Shown piece after piece: positions 1 to 9,038 of a stretch of DNA of 45,204 nt. The stretch is taken from assembly GCA_934330725.1 (NCBI GenBank), contig CAKRGM010000019.1:1-45204 (forward strand), given 5' to 3'. The notes beneath the pieces are model-generated. The model saw only the letters and a list, made by a program, of their open reading frames with translations, was not told the origin of the DNA and made no database searches. A program made the position numbers and the translations under genes. Source of the stretch: an uncultured Lachnospiraceae bacterium (GTDB lineage: Bacteria > Bacillota > Clostridia > Lachnospirales > Lachnospiraceae). Positions within the stretch are counted from its first letter, which is position 1. The number at the start of each line of letters is the position of its first letter.

Positions 1-91
1 AATTTATAAGAAATGTGAAAAATATGAATCTTCCAAATTGGCAGGCTGTAAAATAAATTTACCTTTCAAAGCTGAAGCTAAAATTTTATAA

Positions 92-119
92 TTGACAAAA
101 TGTTATCGTAGAGTATAAT
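92..119 (+). promoter_or_regulatory. Sigma-A promoter of the trpD T-box leader
   Basis: TTGACA at 92-97 and TATAAT at 114-119 are separated by 16 bp, a near-consensus housekeeping promoter. Transcription would start near 126, just before the T-box leader. Confidence 0.85.
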
Positions 120-125
120 TATGAT

Positions 126-407
126 AAAGATATCAATAAGAAAAACCGCTGATGTGGAGATAAAAATGAGATATGCGCTTACAGAGAGTCGTGATGGTGG
201 AAATCGACAGAGATGCAGTTCATTAAATGGACCACGGAGGGCATGGTCAAAGGACTACTATTAGTCGGAGTATTCCATGACGTAAGGTATACGTTATTTA
301 CCAGGAATATGTTAGTATTCTTAGAAAGAGTGTATGTTTACATAAAACAAGGTGGCACCGCGGTGATTATTCGTCCTTGGCTGTTTTTACAGTCAGGGAC
401 TTTTTTT
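126..407 (+). promoter_or_regulatory. Tryptophan T-box leader with terminator
   Basis: This is a tRNA-sensing leader. Stem I carries the usual AGAGAG (183-188) and GGTGGAAA (196-203) elements. The specifier position reads TGG (228-230) followed by AC, which fits uncharged tRNA-Trp. The T-box bulge AAGGTGGCACCGCGG is at 349-363. Its CAAGG (348-352) can pair with CCTTG (375-379) to form the antiterminator, which competes with a terminator stem 373-383/390-400 followed by seven T (401-407). Inference: low charged tRNA-Trp allows read-through into trpD. Confidence 0.9.
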
Positions 408-461
408 ATTGAATTTATAATTAAATTTTAAAATTTTAATTTAATCAGGAGGATATCAGAC

Positions 462-1469
462 ATGATAAGAGAAGCAATTGCAAAATTAGTAAAAAGAGAA
501 AATCTTTCATCAGATTTAATGGAACAGGTGATGGAAGAAATAATGACAAATCAGGCAACAGAAGCACAGAAAGCTTCTTTTTTAACTGCACTTGCAATGA
601 AAGGTGAAACTATTGATGAAATTACTGCAGCTGCAAAGGTAATGCGTTCACACTGTGAAAGATTTTTAAATGATATGGATGTTCTTGAAATAGTTGGTAC
701 TGGCGGAGATGGATCAAATACATTTAATATATCTACGCTTGCCTCTATTGTTACAAGTGCTGCCGGTATTCCGGTTGCAAAACATGGTAACAGGGCTGCT
801 TCAAGTAAATGTGGAACAGCAGACTGTCTTGAAGCACTTGGTGTTAAGATTGACATAGCTCCGGCTGAAAGTGCTCAGATATTAAAGGATATTAATCTGT
901 GCTTTTTATTTGCACAGAAATACCATACTGCAATGCGTTTTGTAGGTCCCGTAAGAAAAGAAATGGGAATCAGAACTTTATTTAATGTACTCGGACCTTT
1001 AGCCAATCCTGCAGGAGCAACAATGCAGCTTCTTGGTGTTTACAGTGAAGACCTCGTTGAACCTCTTGCACATGTGTTAAATAACCTTGGAGTCAAGCAG
1101 GCAATGGTTGTTTATGGTACTGACAGCATTGATGAAATATCACTTAGCGCTCCTACAAAGGTTTGTGAGTTTAAGAACGGACAGTTTAAGTCATATGAGA
1201 TAACTCCTGAGCAGTTTGGCTTTAAACGTTGTAAAAAAGAAGACCTTGTCGGCGGCAATCCAGCTGAAAATGCACAGATAGCCAGAGATATTCTCGATGG
1301 TCAGAAAGGTGCTAAGCTTGATGCGGTACTATTAAATGCAGGTGCTGCAATTTATGTAGCAACTGATAATATAACAATCCAGGAAGGTATTGATAAAGCC
1401 AGAGAAATCATAGAAAGCGGAAAAGCTAAAAAACAGCTTGAGCGTTTTATTGAAGAAACTAATAAATAA
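462..1469 (+). CDS. trpD: Anthranilate phosphoribosyltransferase
   Basis: TrpD joins anthranilate to PRPP to give phosphoribosylanthranilate, the second step of tryptophan synthesis, in the cytoplasm. The 335-residue length is normal for the family. The glycine-rich PRPP-binding motif GTGGDGSNTFNIST lies at 79-92, and the conserved KHGNRAASSKCGTAD segment starts near residue 106. The start is fixed by AGGAGGA at 447-453, eight bases before ATG. It sits alone behind a tryptophan T-box: no other trp gene is nearby and the next gene is convergent. It is therefore probably an independently regulated copy, with the rest of the pathway elsewhere. The identification is secure. Confidence 0.95.
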   Translation: MIREAIAKLVKRENLSSDLMEQVMEEIMTNQATEAQKASFLTALAMKGETIDEITAAAKVMRSHCERFLNDMDVLEIVGTGGDGSNTFNISTLASIVTSAAGIPVAKHGNRAASSKCGTADCLEALGVKIDIAPAESAQILKDINLCFLFAQKYHTAMRFVGPVRKEMGIRTLFNVLGPLANPAGATMQLLGVYSEDLVEPLAHVLNNLGVKQAMVVYGTDSIDEISLSAPTKVCEFKNGQFKSYEITPEQFGFKRCKKEDLVGGNPAENAQIARDILDGQKGAKLDAVLLNAGAAIYVATDNITIQEGIDKAREIIESGKAKKQLERFIEETNK

Positions 1470-1561
1470 TTTTATTAAATATTATAAAGATAGATATTAG
1501 ATAAAATAATATTAGTTTTAATATGTAAAAATAAAGCTAAATAAGTCATTTTATAATAAAA

Positions 1562-1611
1562 AGCCACATATAACTTCGTTAAACCTGAATTTAGCGAAGT
1601 TATATGTGGCT
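1562..1611. terminator. Long hairpin between convergent genes
   Basis: A 22-bp stem (1562-1583 with 1590-1611, one G-T pair) has the 6-base loop CCTGAA. On the minus strand it is followed by TTTTTATTATAAAA, so it best serves as terminator for the leftward dehydrogenase/flavoprotein operon. It may also stop trpD transcription. Confidence 0.8.
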
Positions 1612-1710
1612 CATATCAGACTATTTCTATTTCTACATATTCTGCATACGTTTATGCATTCTGTTCCCGGTTTAAAAATTCATGCAAAAGTGTCTGAAGA
1701 ATATTAAAGA

Positions 1711-2835
1711 TTAAACATTAAGACAGCCTGATATATTATTGCATATATCTAAGGCTTTATCTCTTATATCAGGATATTTTAATATCTCACCTGAATCATT
1801 TGCGGTAACAGTTGAAATTGCTTTAGCAGGCAATATAAAACCTTTGTTAAAATTAAGTGAGCTTATAAGCTGTTCAGCTAAAATGTCACCACCGCTGTAT
1901 CCTGAAACAACCAGTGAAAAAAGGTATTTCCTGTTAAAACTCATTTTCCGGTAAAGTGCGGTAAGACGGTTAATAAATGCCATAATATTTGCACTTATTG
2001 AATCATTATAGTTTGGACATAATATTATAAGTGCATCACAGTTAATTACTGCCGGATATACCTTTTCAACAATTACTCCACCATAAAAGCATGAAGATTT
2101 TTCACTGAAATGCTGGCACACTTCAAATGAACAGCCTGTACAGTCAGATATTTCACCGTTTCTCAGGTTTATCTCATCAATATGTACATTTTTATTTTTA
2201 AGATTATCCTTAATAAGTGACCAGTACATATAAGTATTTGACGTGTTTTTATTACCAGCATACAGGCATAGCAGATTTTTTTTCCTGTTAGATGTTTCAG
2301 CATAATTTGGATTTTCAAAATTAATTACATTTAGTATTGTATCTATGCTACATTTAAAGTATGCATCCTTTAAAGTCAGCTTAAGATTTGATGCTTTATA
2401 TCTGCAGTTTTTTAATGAACCTGTAGCTTCGCAGAAAGCACCTCCGGGTATAAGACATCCATGCTGGCTTAATATATAAGCAGTTTGTCTGGCAATATTT
2501 TTGGTGTGGAGCTCACTATCACCATCAATTATAATACCTGCCACAATTCCTGAAAGGCAGTCAGAAACCGATTCAATTCGTTTTAATATTGACATATGGG
2601 TAAGATTAATTCCGGTTACATCTAAATGAATCACAAATACCATACGGATATTAATCAGATATTCCATAGTATAATAATGAAGCTGGTTAAGCCATTTTTC
2701 AAATTCGGTATCAGATGAAATGAAATTGACATCAACTTCAGAATCAAACTGATAGTTTGAAATATATTCAATTAAATGTTTATAGCGGGCTTTCTCATTT
2801 CCGTCATAAGGACATACAAATACCAGGTGTTTCAT
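1711..2835 (-). CDS. Flavodoxin-fold, Cys-motif protein (NADPH-FMN reductase-like)
   Basis: The C-terminal half (about 186-345) resembles the NADPH-dependent FMN reductase/flavodoxin fold. It has an early GNKNTSNT loop (195-202), a likely FMN phosphate site, and a cysteine cluster C232, C235, C240, C249 like that of iron-sulfur flavoproteins. The N-terminal 185 residues match nothing I recognise and may be a second, degenerate flavodoxin-like domain, since they open with the beta strand KHLVFVCPYDG. AAGGAGG stands seven bases before the ATG. The gene follows the dehydrogenase-like gene by 24 bases on the same strand, so the two are surely co-transcribed and probably act in one redox step. The substrate is unknown. 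Confidence 0.65.
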   Translation of the reverse strand: MKHLVFVCPYDGNEKARYKHLIEYISNYQFDSEVDVNFISSDTEFEKWLNQLHYYTMEYLINIRMVFVIHLDVTGINLTHMSILKRIESVSDCLSGIVAGIIIDGDSELHTKNIARQTAYILSQHGCLIPGGAFCEATGSLKNCRYKASNLKLTLKDAYFKCSIDTILNVINFENPNYAETSNRKKNLLCLYAGNKNTSNTYMYWSLIKDNLKNKNVHIDEINLRNGEISDCTGCSFEVCQHFSEKSSCFYGGVIVEKVYPAVINCDALIILCPNYNDSISANIMAFINRLTALYRKMSFNRKYLFSLVVSGYSGGDILAEQLISSLNFNKGFILPAKAISTVTANDSGEILKYPDIRDKALDICNNISGCLNV

Positions 2836-2859
2836 AGGATGCCTCCTTAATTAAATATA

Positions 2860-3867
2860 TTATGCGAGCTCTTCAAGTTTTGAGTAAGACTTCTGAATTT
2901 CATTAAATAAATCATCAGGAAGCTGTAAATATTCAATTTCACGTCCGGCTTTTGTGTATCGGTTTTTACATCCAAAGTATATTTCATTAAGACAGACGGA
3001 GCTATAGTGATATTCACCTTTGATAGATTGTATAATAGGTATTGCTGCTGATGAAAGAGCTGGTGCAATAAAAGGTTTAAAGCCTACTTCTCTTACCTTT
3101 AAATTAGCTTCAATTACCATATTTGTAAGTTCAACTGATAATGAGTGGTTATATTTTTCAATGCTGTCAGCAACAATAAGGCCTTCTCCGTGCTGACCGA
3201 ATACTCTTCCATCCTTTAAAAATGATGCAAAGCGGGAATCACGTTTTGCATAATATGCAGCGCGTGCGTTCATTACGCCAAGACCGAAGCCCTGTATTTG
3301 TTCAGGATGAAGTCCTGCATCATCAAATTCACCCAGGTAATTGCAGTTTGATGCATACCATGCTGCACGGCACAGTGGTTCTATAGGGTCTGAAACAACA
3401 GCAAACATTCCTTTAAAATTATTTGCTCTGGCAACACATGCATAATCAGAAATTAACGTTTTGTTTGCCTCTAATTGAGCCATTCTAACATCAGTAACAT
3501 ATGTTCCTACAGGTGCAATGCCTTTAGTTGCACAAAATACAAAAATATCACAATCAAAAAGATTTTCATTATCAATAATTTTAATTTCAGGAAGCTTGTC
3601 ATATTCCCATGCATATGCTGTCTGGTTAAGTTCCATTTCAAGACGTTTAAGAGTATTTTCATTCAGATCACAGATTCCAATCTCACTAATGAGACCGCCG
3701 CCTAAAAGCTTAAGGCCCATTAACATGGATGCTCCGACATCACCCATACCAAGAATATTTATCCGGATTTTTTTACCGTTAAAAAGCCATGAAGGATTAG
3801 TAAAATGCTTTGATGACTGTTTACTTAATAATTTTCTGTTTTTTCCTAAATCTGCTAAAGTGTTCAT
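2860..3867 (-). CDS. Lactate/malate dehydrogenase family protein
   Basis: This is an NAD-dependent 2-hydroxyacid dehydrogenase-like protein. A Rossmann motif G40-x-G42-x-x-G45 ends the first strand, and D67 after the second strand suggests NAD rather than NADP. FGQHGEG places H226 where the catalytic histidine of LDH/MDH lies, and VVSDPIEPL stands where the family has NP(V/L)D. The sequence is divergent from true L-LDH, so the substrate is uncertain. The first ATG (3879) overlaps the ribosome site GGAATGGAG, so I start at the second ATG (3867), giving 335 residues. The leader is a structured element shared with other genes in this window (see 3870-3975). It is co-transcribed with the flavodoxin-fold gene downstream. 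Confidence 0.75.
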   Translation of the reverse strand: MNTLADLGKNRKLLSKQSSKHFTNPSWLFNGKKIRINILGMGDVGASMLMGLKLLGGGLISEIGICDLNENTLKRLEMELNQTAYAWEYDKLPEIKIIDNENLFDCDIFVFCATKGIAPVGTYVTDVRMAQLEANKTLISDYACVARANNFKGMFAVVSDPIEPLCRAAWYASNCNYLGEFDDAGLHPEQIQGFGLGVMNARAAYYAKRDSRFASFLKDGRVFGQHGEGLIVADSIEKYNHSLSVELTNMVIEANLKVREVGFKPFIAPALSSAAIPIIQSIKGEYHYSSVCLNEIYFGCKNRYTKAGREIEYLQLPDDLFNEIQKSYSKLEELA

Positions 3868-3869
3868 AT

Positions 3870-3975
3870 TAATCTCCATTCCGCAGACGCTTGTATCGTA
3901 GAAATTGCAGGCTGAATTAAAAATTCAGTATTGCAATAATGGCTATTTGTGGCGTCTGCGGCACAAACAGCTATA
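3870..3975 (-). promoter_or_regulatory. Structured leader element, copy A
   Basis: Read on the minus strand: a 10-bp hairpin (GCTGTTTGTG with CACAAATAGC) has a 10-base loop CCGCAGACGC (3952-3961). That loop is fully complementary to GCGTCTGCGG (3881-3890), which touches the Shine-Dalgarno segment AATGGAG. Between them is a nested stem ATTGCA/TGCAAT (3932-3937 with 3904-3909) capped by CTGAAT/ATTCAG (3923-3928 with 3912-3917). Copy B before the nitrilase gene has the same layout with compensating changes. Ligand and function are unknown; a translational riboswitch-like control is inferred. Confidence 0.6.
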
Positions 3976-4048
3976 TGAAATGCTTTCTGCACAAGGCAGT
4001 GCAAATTCTTTTACATTTAGTTTAGTAGTATTCTGGGTCTAAAAGTAG

Positions 4049-7000
4049 TTAATCAATAAAATTTCTTAACCGCTCCATCTTTAGTATATCATTTTCTATA
4101 TATTTTGACGTTTTAATATTTATATCATATGACAGATTATCGCCCTGATCGGTGCAATAGGGTTCTATTATTACCTCTGATAATCTTGAAAGTGTAAGAT
4201 TCCGCTCAAATATATTCTGATACTCATCTTCAAGTACTTTAAGTATATTTCTTGCATTTTCAAGGCATATCATTGAAAACGTGTAAAACTGGTTCCATGC
4301 AACATCAGGTAGAAACTGAGGTATTACATATGGCATTATCTGGTTTATTGATGATAATAGTCCTGAGCGCATTTTTTTTGCGGTTTCAATCATATCTCCA
4401 CCTATAAACGGATAGAGTGTTGATTCCTGAAACCATGCTTTAAGATTTGGAACGTAATATACACTATCGACAGCAATATTGTGCTTCGAAGTTATATCTG
4501 AACCATATCCGGATAAAATACCAACTATCAGCTTATCAACAGTTACATCCTGTTTTTTCAGCATTGGATAAAGTTTTTTTAATCTGTCACCTTTATGGAG
4601 TATATCATCTGCCAGAATTATTGGTCTGTTGAAAGATTTCAGCGTTTTAATCTGTGTCTTTAAAGGTGAATATCCCGGATATTCCTGTATCTTGGAATGC
4701 GATGCATCACTGGAATATACTTTTTCAGTGTAAATAGCTTTTGTTACTGTATTTGGTACTAACACATTTCGCAATATCTTTCCAAATGGTACACACATTT
4801 TCTTGCCGAGAACCCTTGGAACAAGCGGCTTTTCAGGAACATTATTTGAATCTGCAATCATCTGAAGCATACGCTGGTTCATTTGTCTGGCATTGAATGA
4901 TAAAACAAGTTTGCCCAGATAAAGTTCGCTCATAGCATTTTGTAACCGTTTATGTGCAGCATTTAAAACTGAAATAACAGCCGGATTGTTATTAAAAGGT
5001 TCTTTTATAACAGTGGCCATATTTTGTATTAAAACAAGAGGATACTGCATATCGACTATATAGTACTGATATTCATCGTGACGCTTAGGAACAATGTTAA
5101 CAAATCCCTGCCGAAGCAGGATATCTTTAAAATCAGGCATGAGTTCATGGTTATACATGCATACTATATGTGTAAAGCCTTCCTGTATACAATGCGCAAG
5201 AATTTCCGTAATCATAAGCTGTAACGGTTCGTCATCAGTACTTTTATTTTTATGTAAGCCTTCATTTATTTCCGGCATATAAATGTTTATATCTGTAATG
5301 ACAGCCAGCCGGCTTGGGGCGTGTTCCCTGATATAATGTATTACCGAGTAATCGTTAAATTCATTATACAAATCATATGTTTTGGCTTCATGAAAACATG
5401 CAGAGGTTAATTCTACTGCATTTACGGCATCCTTTACTATAAATTTATTTTGTTCATGTATGATGGTATATTTCTTTTCAACCTCAAACTCTTTGTATTG
5501 TGGCTCTCGTAAATACAGGTTATTTTCATATATGTATTTTTGTGCCAGAGGATCAATAAGATTGGAAATATCTCTGTTTAAATCAATGTTCTCTCTTATT
5601 CTCGTTGAACTTATATCTTCAAGTTCACTTCTAAGTTCCAGTTTTATTACATCTTTAAATACATTTCGCTTTATAATATCATCTACAGAAGGCATATCAG
5701 ACGTCTGGCCATTATAAGCTCTTGTAAATACAACGTGATTGAAGTTATGTATTGAAAATTCTTCTGGCGGAATTTTGTATGCAGATGCATTTGCAATAAC
5801 ATCAATTCCGACTACAATATAAAGCTCACGATCAATAAAAAGTTCATGTAAATGCTTTAAATCTACAGGATTTGCAATATTAACAGGTATATTGTCTGGA
5901 AATACATAGACATTACCTATATCACTTACAGACATTTGTGTAATCTTTCGCCGGATAAGCTTTGGCTGTGTTTTTTTCGACCATGAAAATTCATCAAGAG
6001 CCAGATAAACTTCAAAACCGGCTGATTTTACAGCATTAACAATACCCTTATGACCATTTGTAAATGGGTCAAATGTTCCAGGAAAAAATGCAACTTTTCT
6101 GCTTTCCTTTATATCAAAGGAATTGTAGTTGAATTCATACTCTGATATAAAACGATATATATAGTTAAGCGAAGCCGCCCTGTTAAAAAAGGTCAGGCTG
6201 CTGTCAGACTGCTCGTCTATTTCACTGATAAGTGATTTACATATATATTCAAAATAAAAACAGCGCATTTTCAGCGAAAGTTTTGCTGACCCCAGTATAT
6301 CACGACCTATTACATAAACTGATTCAACATCAATCGCTTCATTATAATGGGACAGACCACGCAGAAGATATCCTAAAAGCAGATAAATCCTCTCAATATG
6401 TTTTTTGTCTGAAAATATATTTTCTTCTCCAAAGTATGCAGGATAGTTCTTTAATATATTTCCAATTGTATACAAAGTATAAATTGAGGCATGATAGTTA
6501 TTTCCATTAACAAATTTATCAAATGTATCATTTATAAGTTCATCAAGATCATAATCATCAAGACACAGAGCCATTCGGCCAAGGTAATCGGGAACGTACT
6601 TTATATATTGGTAATCCCCTGAATCAAGACTCTCGGCAAGCTCGATAACCATTTCATTTCTCTGCGTTTCAGGTGCGGACCGTATTATATCTACAAGCAG
6701 TTCACCGGCTTTTTCACGTACAGACAGACGCCGGCTTACAACCAGCAGGTTTGAAAGATGGGTTGCAATTCTTGATGCTGTCTGGCCATCAGATATTTCT
6801 ATTATATATTTCAAAATCTCAATATTAATCTTTTTATCAGTTCCTGATGTTGAAACCTTAAGATTGTCCGAAAAAACAGATGAAAGAAGTTCGTCCTGTG
6901 GCATATCAAAACGGATATTAAACATGTCATACTCTGAAGGCGGCTCTAAAGACAGTTTACTGTCACTTTCTTTTCCCAGCATAAATCTTATAAATCTTAA

Positions 7001-8905
7001 GTTGACAGACATATCATCAGCAGAAACGGTAAGAATCCTGCTGATATATGGAACAAGAAGACTCATTCTTACATTGTTTGAAACCATTTTTCTGTATAAC
7101 TGTATAGTATTTACAAGAATATTTTTATCCGTCCAGTGTCTGCATTTTACTGTAAAATCCAGAATAACAGATATATCCGTGTCTGTAAGCTTTTTGTAAT
7201 CAAGATCTGATGCAGCATCTATCATTACAAATGTATTAATTTCATCATATTCATAATCAGTATAATATTTTAAAAGCGTATCAATGAATTTGTGACTTCT
7301 TTTTTCACAACAATAATTATGGATTGACTGCATAATACGCCTTAAAGAATAACCAAGCCATTTGCGGTGCTGTAGTGTTATCCTGCTGTCAGGATAAAGG
7401 ATGTTTGTAATAAGTTTATTTAAAACATCTGCGCCTGTAAGTGTATTTTCTGCAAGAGTTACATCTTTAGGGAGCTCTTTACGATATTCGTGGTCATAAT
7501 TTGCTATAAGCTTACCCATCAAAACAGATGCCTGATGTCTTATATCAGTATCGCTGTTCATCAGCAGTTCATATATAAATTCAAGTGTAAGGTTAGTCTG
7601 TCTTGTTGACAGATATGTAAAATACTCATCAAAAATATTTATATATGCCCTGATGTTTCTCCAGTTTTTTTCGCTTCTGGCAGATTCAAGTATATCACGC
7701 AGAGCTGTTTCACTGTTCATCTGTGTCATTATATAAATATTTGAGTCAATTGCCTTATATTTTATCTGTTTAACAATATCATTTTTATGCATTAAAACAT
7801 AGAATGGTTTTGTTACTGCTTTTGGAATATCTGTTTTAAAGTCAGTATTTATTCCAAGATTAATCATATAATCTTCAAAATCTTTTAATCGTGCGTAAAC
7901 GATGCAGTATCGGTTTTTCTTTGCTTCATCTACATTGTCAAGTTTGTTTAAAATGATATCAAAGGAATCCTTAAGACTATAGAAATGTACGGTTTCATGT
8001 CCGTCAGCATCTCTTGTACTTTTAACTCTGAAATCAGCATATATTAATATAAGGTTTTCAATTGAAAGATCCTCAAGTTCAAGATCCCATGTTGAATGGT
8101 TCGCTGCGATATGTCCGATTTCAGGCATGTTATATCTTTTAGTATAACGATCTGTATAATAATAGTGTAGATAAGGTGTTCTTTTAACCTCCTCTGACCG
8201 GCAGCCAAATTTTCCAATATCGTGTAGAAGGGCGGCTGCAGAAATAAGCTTCAGATTAACTGGCTTACCAATTATACTAAGCTGTTTGGCTACATGCATG
8301 GCGGTAAAATGTACACCAGCTACATGTCCAAGTGTATCAAAAGGAGTAATCTCACTTGCTATACGCATAAATTCAATTACATATTGTTCAGACAGACTTT
8401 TTAAAAATATTTCATATTCGAGTGAAATACGGTCATCATTCTGGTATGAAAATTTTTTTGATGGATGCTGTGTTGTATTGCTATCCTCAAGTTCAAAATG
8501 TCTTGTTGGAACAAAATCTGTATGGTTGCGTTCATATTTCAGAAATGAGCGTAAAAGCTGAAGAAAAAACAGGCGTATCTGTTCGAGCGGCTTTGTTGTT
8601 TTTACTGAAAAATTGCAGGGAAACATAATACTTCTGCACCAGTCATATACATATGTAAGTAACTGTTCCTTATCTATTCCTGCTATTTCAAGTGCTGCAT
8701 TATTACAAATAGATGCAACCTTTTTACATATAACGAGGTGATCTGCATCAAAACACTGAGCTACAGCTTCAGCGTTATCAAGACCTGATTTATCAATGTA
8801 CTGTATAATTTCTTTTTTACTGAGCTTAATCAGATCAAGGAAAGCTGATTCTGTCATGGTTGACATAAGAGTCTTATGAAAATCCTTATATGCTTGTTTA
8901 TCCAA
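4049..8905 (-). CDS. Giant HD / NadD-like / GNAT-like / PRTase-like protein
   Basis: This 1618-residue cytoplasmic protein has several enzyme-like domains in order. An HD phosphohydrolase domain spans about 190-295 (H194, H228-D229, H265, H270, D291). An alpha-helical, HEAT-like middle spans about 400-920. A nicotinate-mononucleotide-adenylyltransferase-like domain spans about 937-1135, with GTFDPFTNGH at 943-952 and ISSTRIR at 1098-1104. A probable GNAT acetyltransferase fold follows at about 1195-1275. A phosphoribosyltransferase-like segment, with ILADDILHKGD near 1430-1440 as PRPP loop, lies at about 1340-1500. NadD proteins are normally about 200 residues, so this is not housekeeping NadD. 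The start is TTG, supported by GAGGTGA eight bases before. A nucleotide or NAD-related role is inference. Confidence 0.75.
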   Translation of the reverse strand: MDKQAYKDFHKTLMSTMTESAFLDLIKLSKKEIIQYIDKSGLDNAEAVAQCFDADHLVICKKVASICNNAALEIAGIDKEQLLTYVYDWCRSIMFPCNFSVKTTKPLEQIRLFFLQLLRSFLKYERNHTDFVPTRHFELEDSNTTQHPSKKFSYQNDDRISLEYEIFLKSLSEQYVIEFMRIASEITPFDTLGHVAGVHFTAMHVAKQLSIIGKPVNLKLISAAALLHDIGKFGCRSEEVKRTPYLHYYYTDRYTKRYNMPEIGHIAANHSTWDLELEDLSIENLILIYADFRVKSTRDADGHETVHFYSLKDSFDIILNKLDNVDEAKKNRYCIVYARLKDFEDYMINLGINTDFKTDIPKAVTKPFYVLMHKNDIVKQIKYKAIDSNIYIMTQMNSETALRDILESARSEKNWRNIRAYINIFDEYFTYLSTRQTNLTLEFIYELLMNSDTDIRHQASVLMGKLIANYDHEYRKELPKDVTLAENTLTGADVLNKLITNILYPDSRITLQHRKWLGYSLRRIMQSIHNYCCEKRSHKFIDTLLKYYTDYEYDEINTFVMIDAASDLDYKKLTDTDISVILDFTVKCRHWTDKNILVNTIQLYRKMVSNNVRMSLLVPYISRILTVSADDMSVNLRFIRFMLGKESDSKLSLEPPSEYDMFNIRFDMPQDELLSSVFSDNLKVSTSGTDKKINIEILKYIIEISDGQTASRIATHLSNLLVVSRRLSVREKAGELLVDIIRSAPETQRNEMVIELAESLDSGDYQYIKYVPDYLGRMALCLDDYDLDELINDTFDKFVNGNNYHASIYTLYTIGNILKNYPAYFGEENIFSDKKHIERIYLLLGYLLRGLSHYNEAIDVESVYVIGRDILGSAKLSLKMRCFYFEYICKSLISEIDEQSDSSLTFFNRAASLNYIYRFISEYEFNYNSFDIKESRKVAFFPGTFDPFTNGHKGIVNAVKSAGFEVYLALDEFSWSKKTQPKLIRRKITQMSVSDIGNVYVFPDNIPVNIANPVDLKHLHELFIDRELYIVVGIDVIANASAYKIPPEEFSIHNFNHVVFTRAYNGQTSDMPSVDDIIKRNVFKDVIKLELRSELEDISSTRIRENIDLNRDISNLIDPLAQKYIYENNLYLREPQYKEFEVEKKYTIIHEQNKFIVKDAVNAVELTSACFHEAKTYDLYNEFNDYSVIHYIREHAPSRLAVITDINIYMPEINEGLHKNKSTDDEPLQLMITEILAHCIQEGFTHIVCMYNHELMPDFKDILLRQGFVNIVPKRHDEYQYYIVDMQYPLVLIQNMATVIKEPFNNNPAVISVLNAAHKRLQNAMSELYLGKLVLSFNARQMNQRMLQMIADSNNVPEKPLVPRVLGKKMCVPFGKILRNVLVPNTVTKAIYTEKVYSSDASHSKIQEYPGYSPLKTQIKTLKSFNRPIILADDILHKGDRLKKLYPMLKKQDVTVDKLIVGILSGYGSDITSKHNIAVDSVYYVPNLKAWFQESTLYPFIGGDMIETAKKMRSGLLSSINQIMPYVIPQFLPDVAWNQFYTFSMICLENARNILKVLEDEYQNIFERNLTLSRLSEVIIEPYCTDQGDNLSYDINIKTSKYIENDILKMERLRNFID

Positions 8906-9038
8906 TGCAAATCACCTCGTTTATTCTGTAATTTTTATTTTATTTTATCACAGATAATGATGTCGAAAAATATTTAAAACGAAATACGTAATAATAATAA
9001 GCAAATTTTTTGATTTAATTTATATAATTAAGTTTATT

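Noticed and set aside
213..431. 72-codon open frame in the trpD leader
   Set aside because: It lies entirely within the T-box and its terminator and has no ribosome site.
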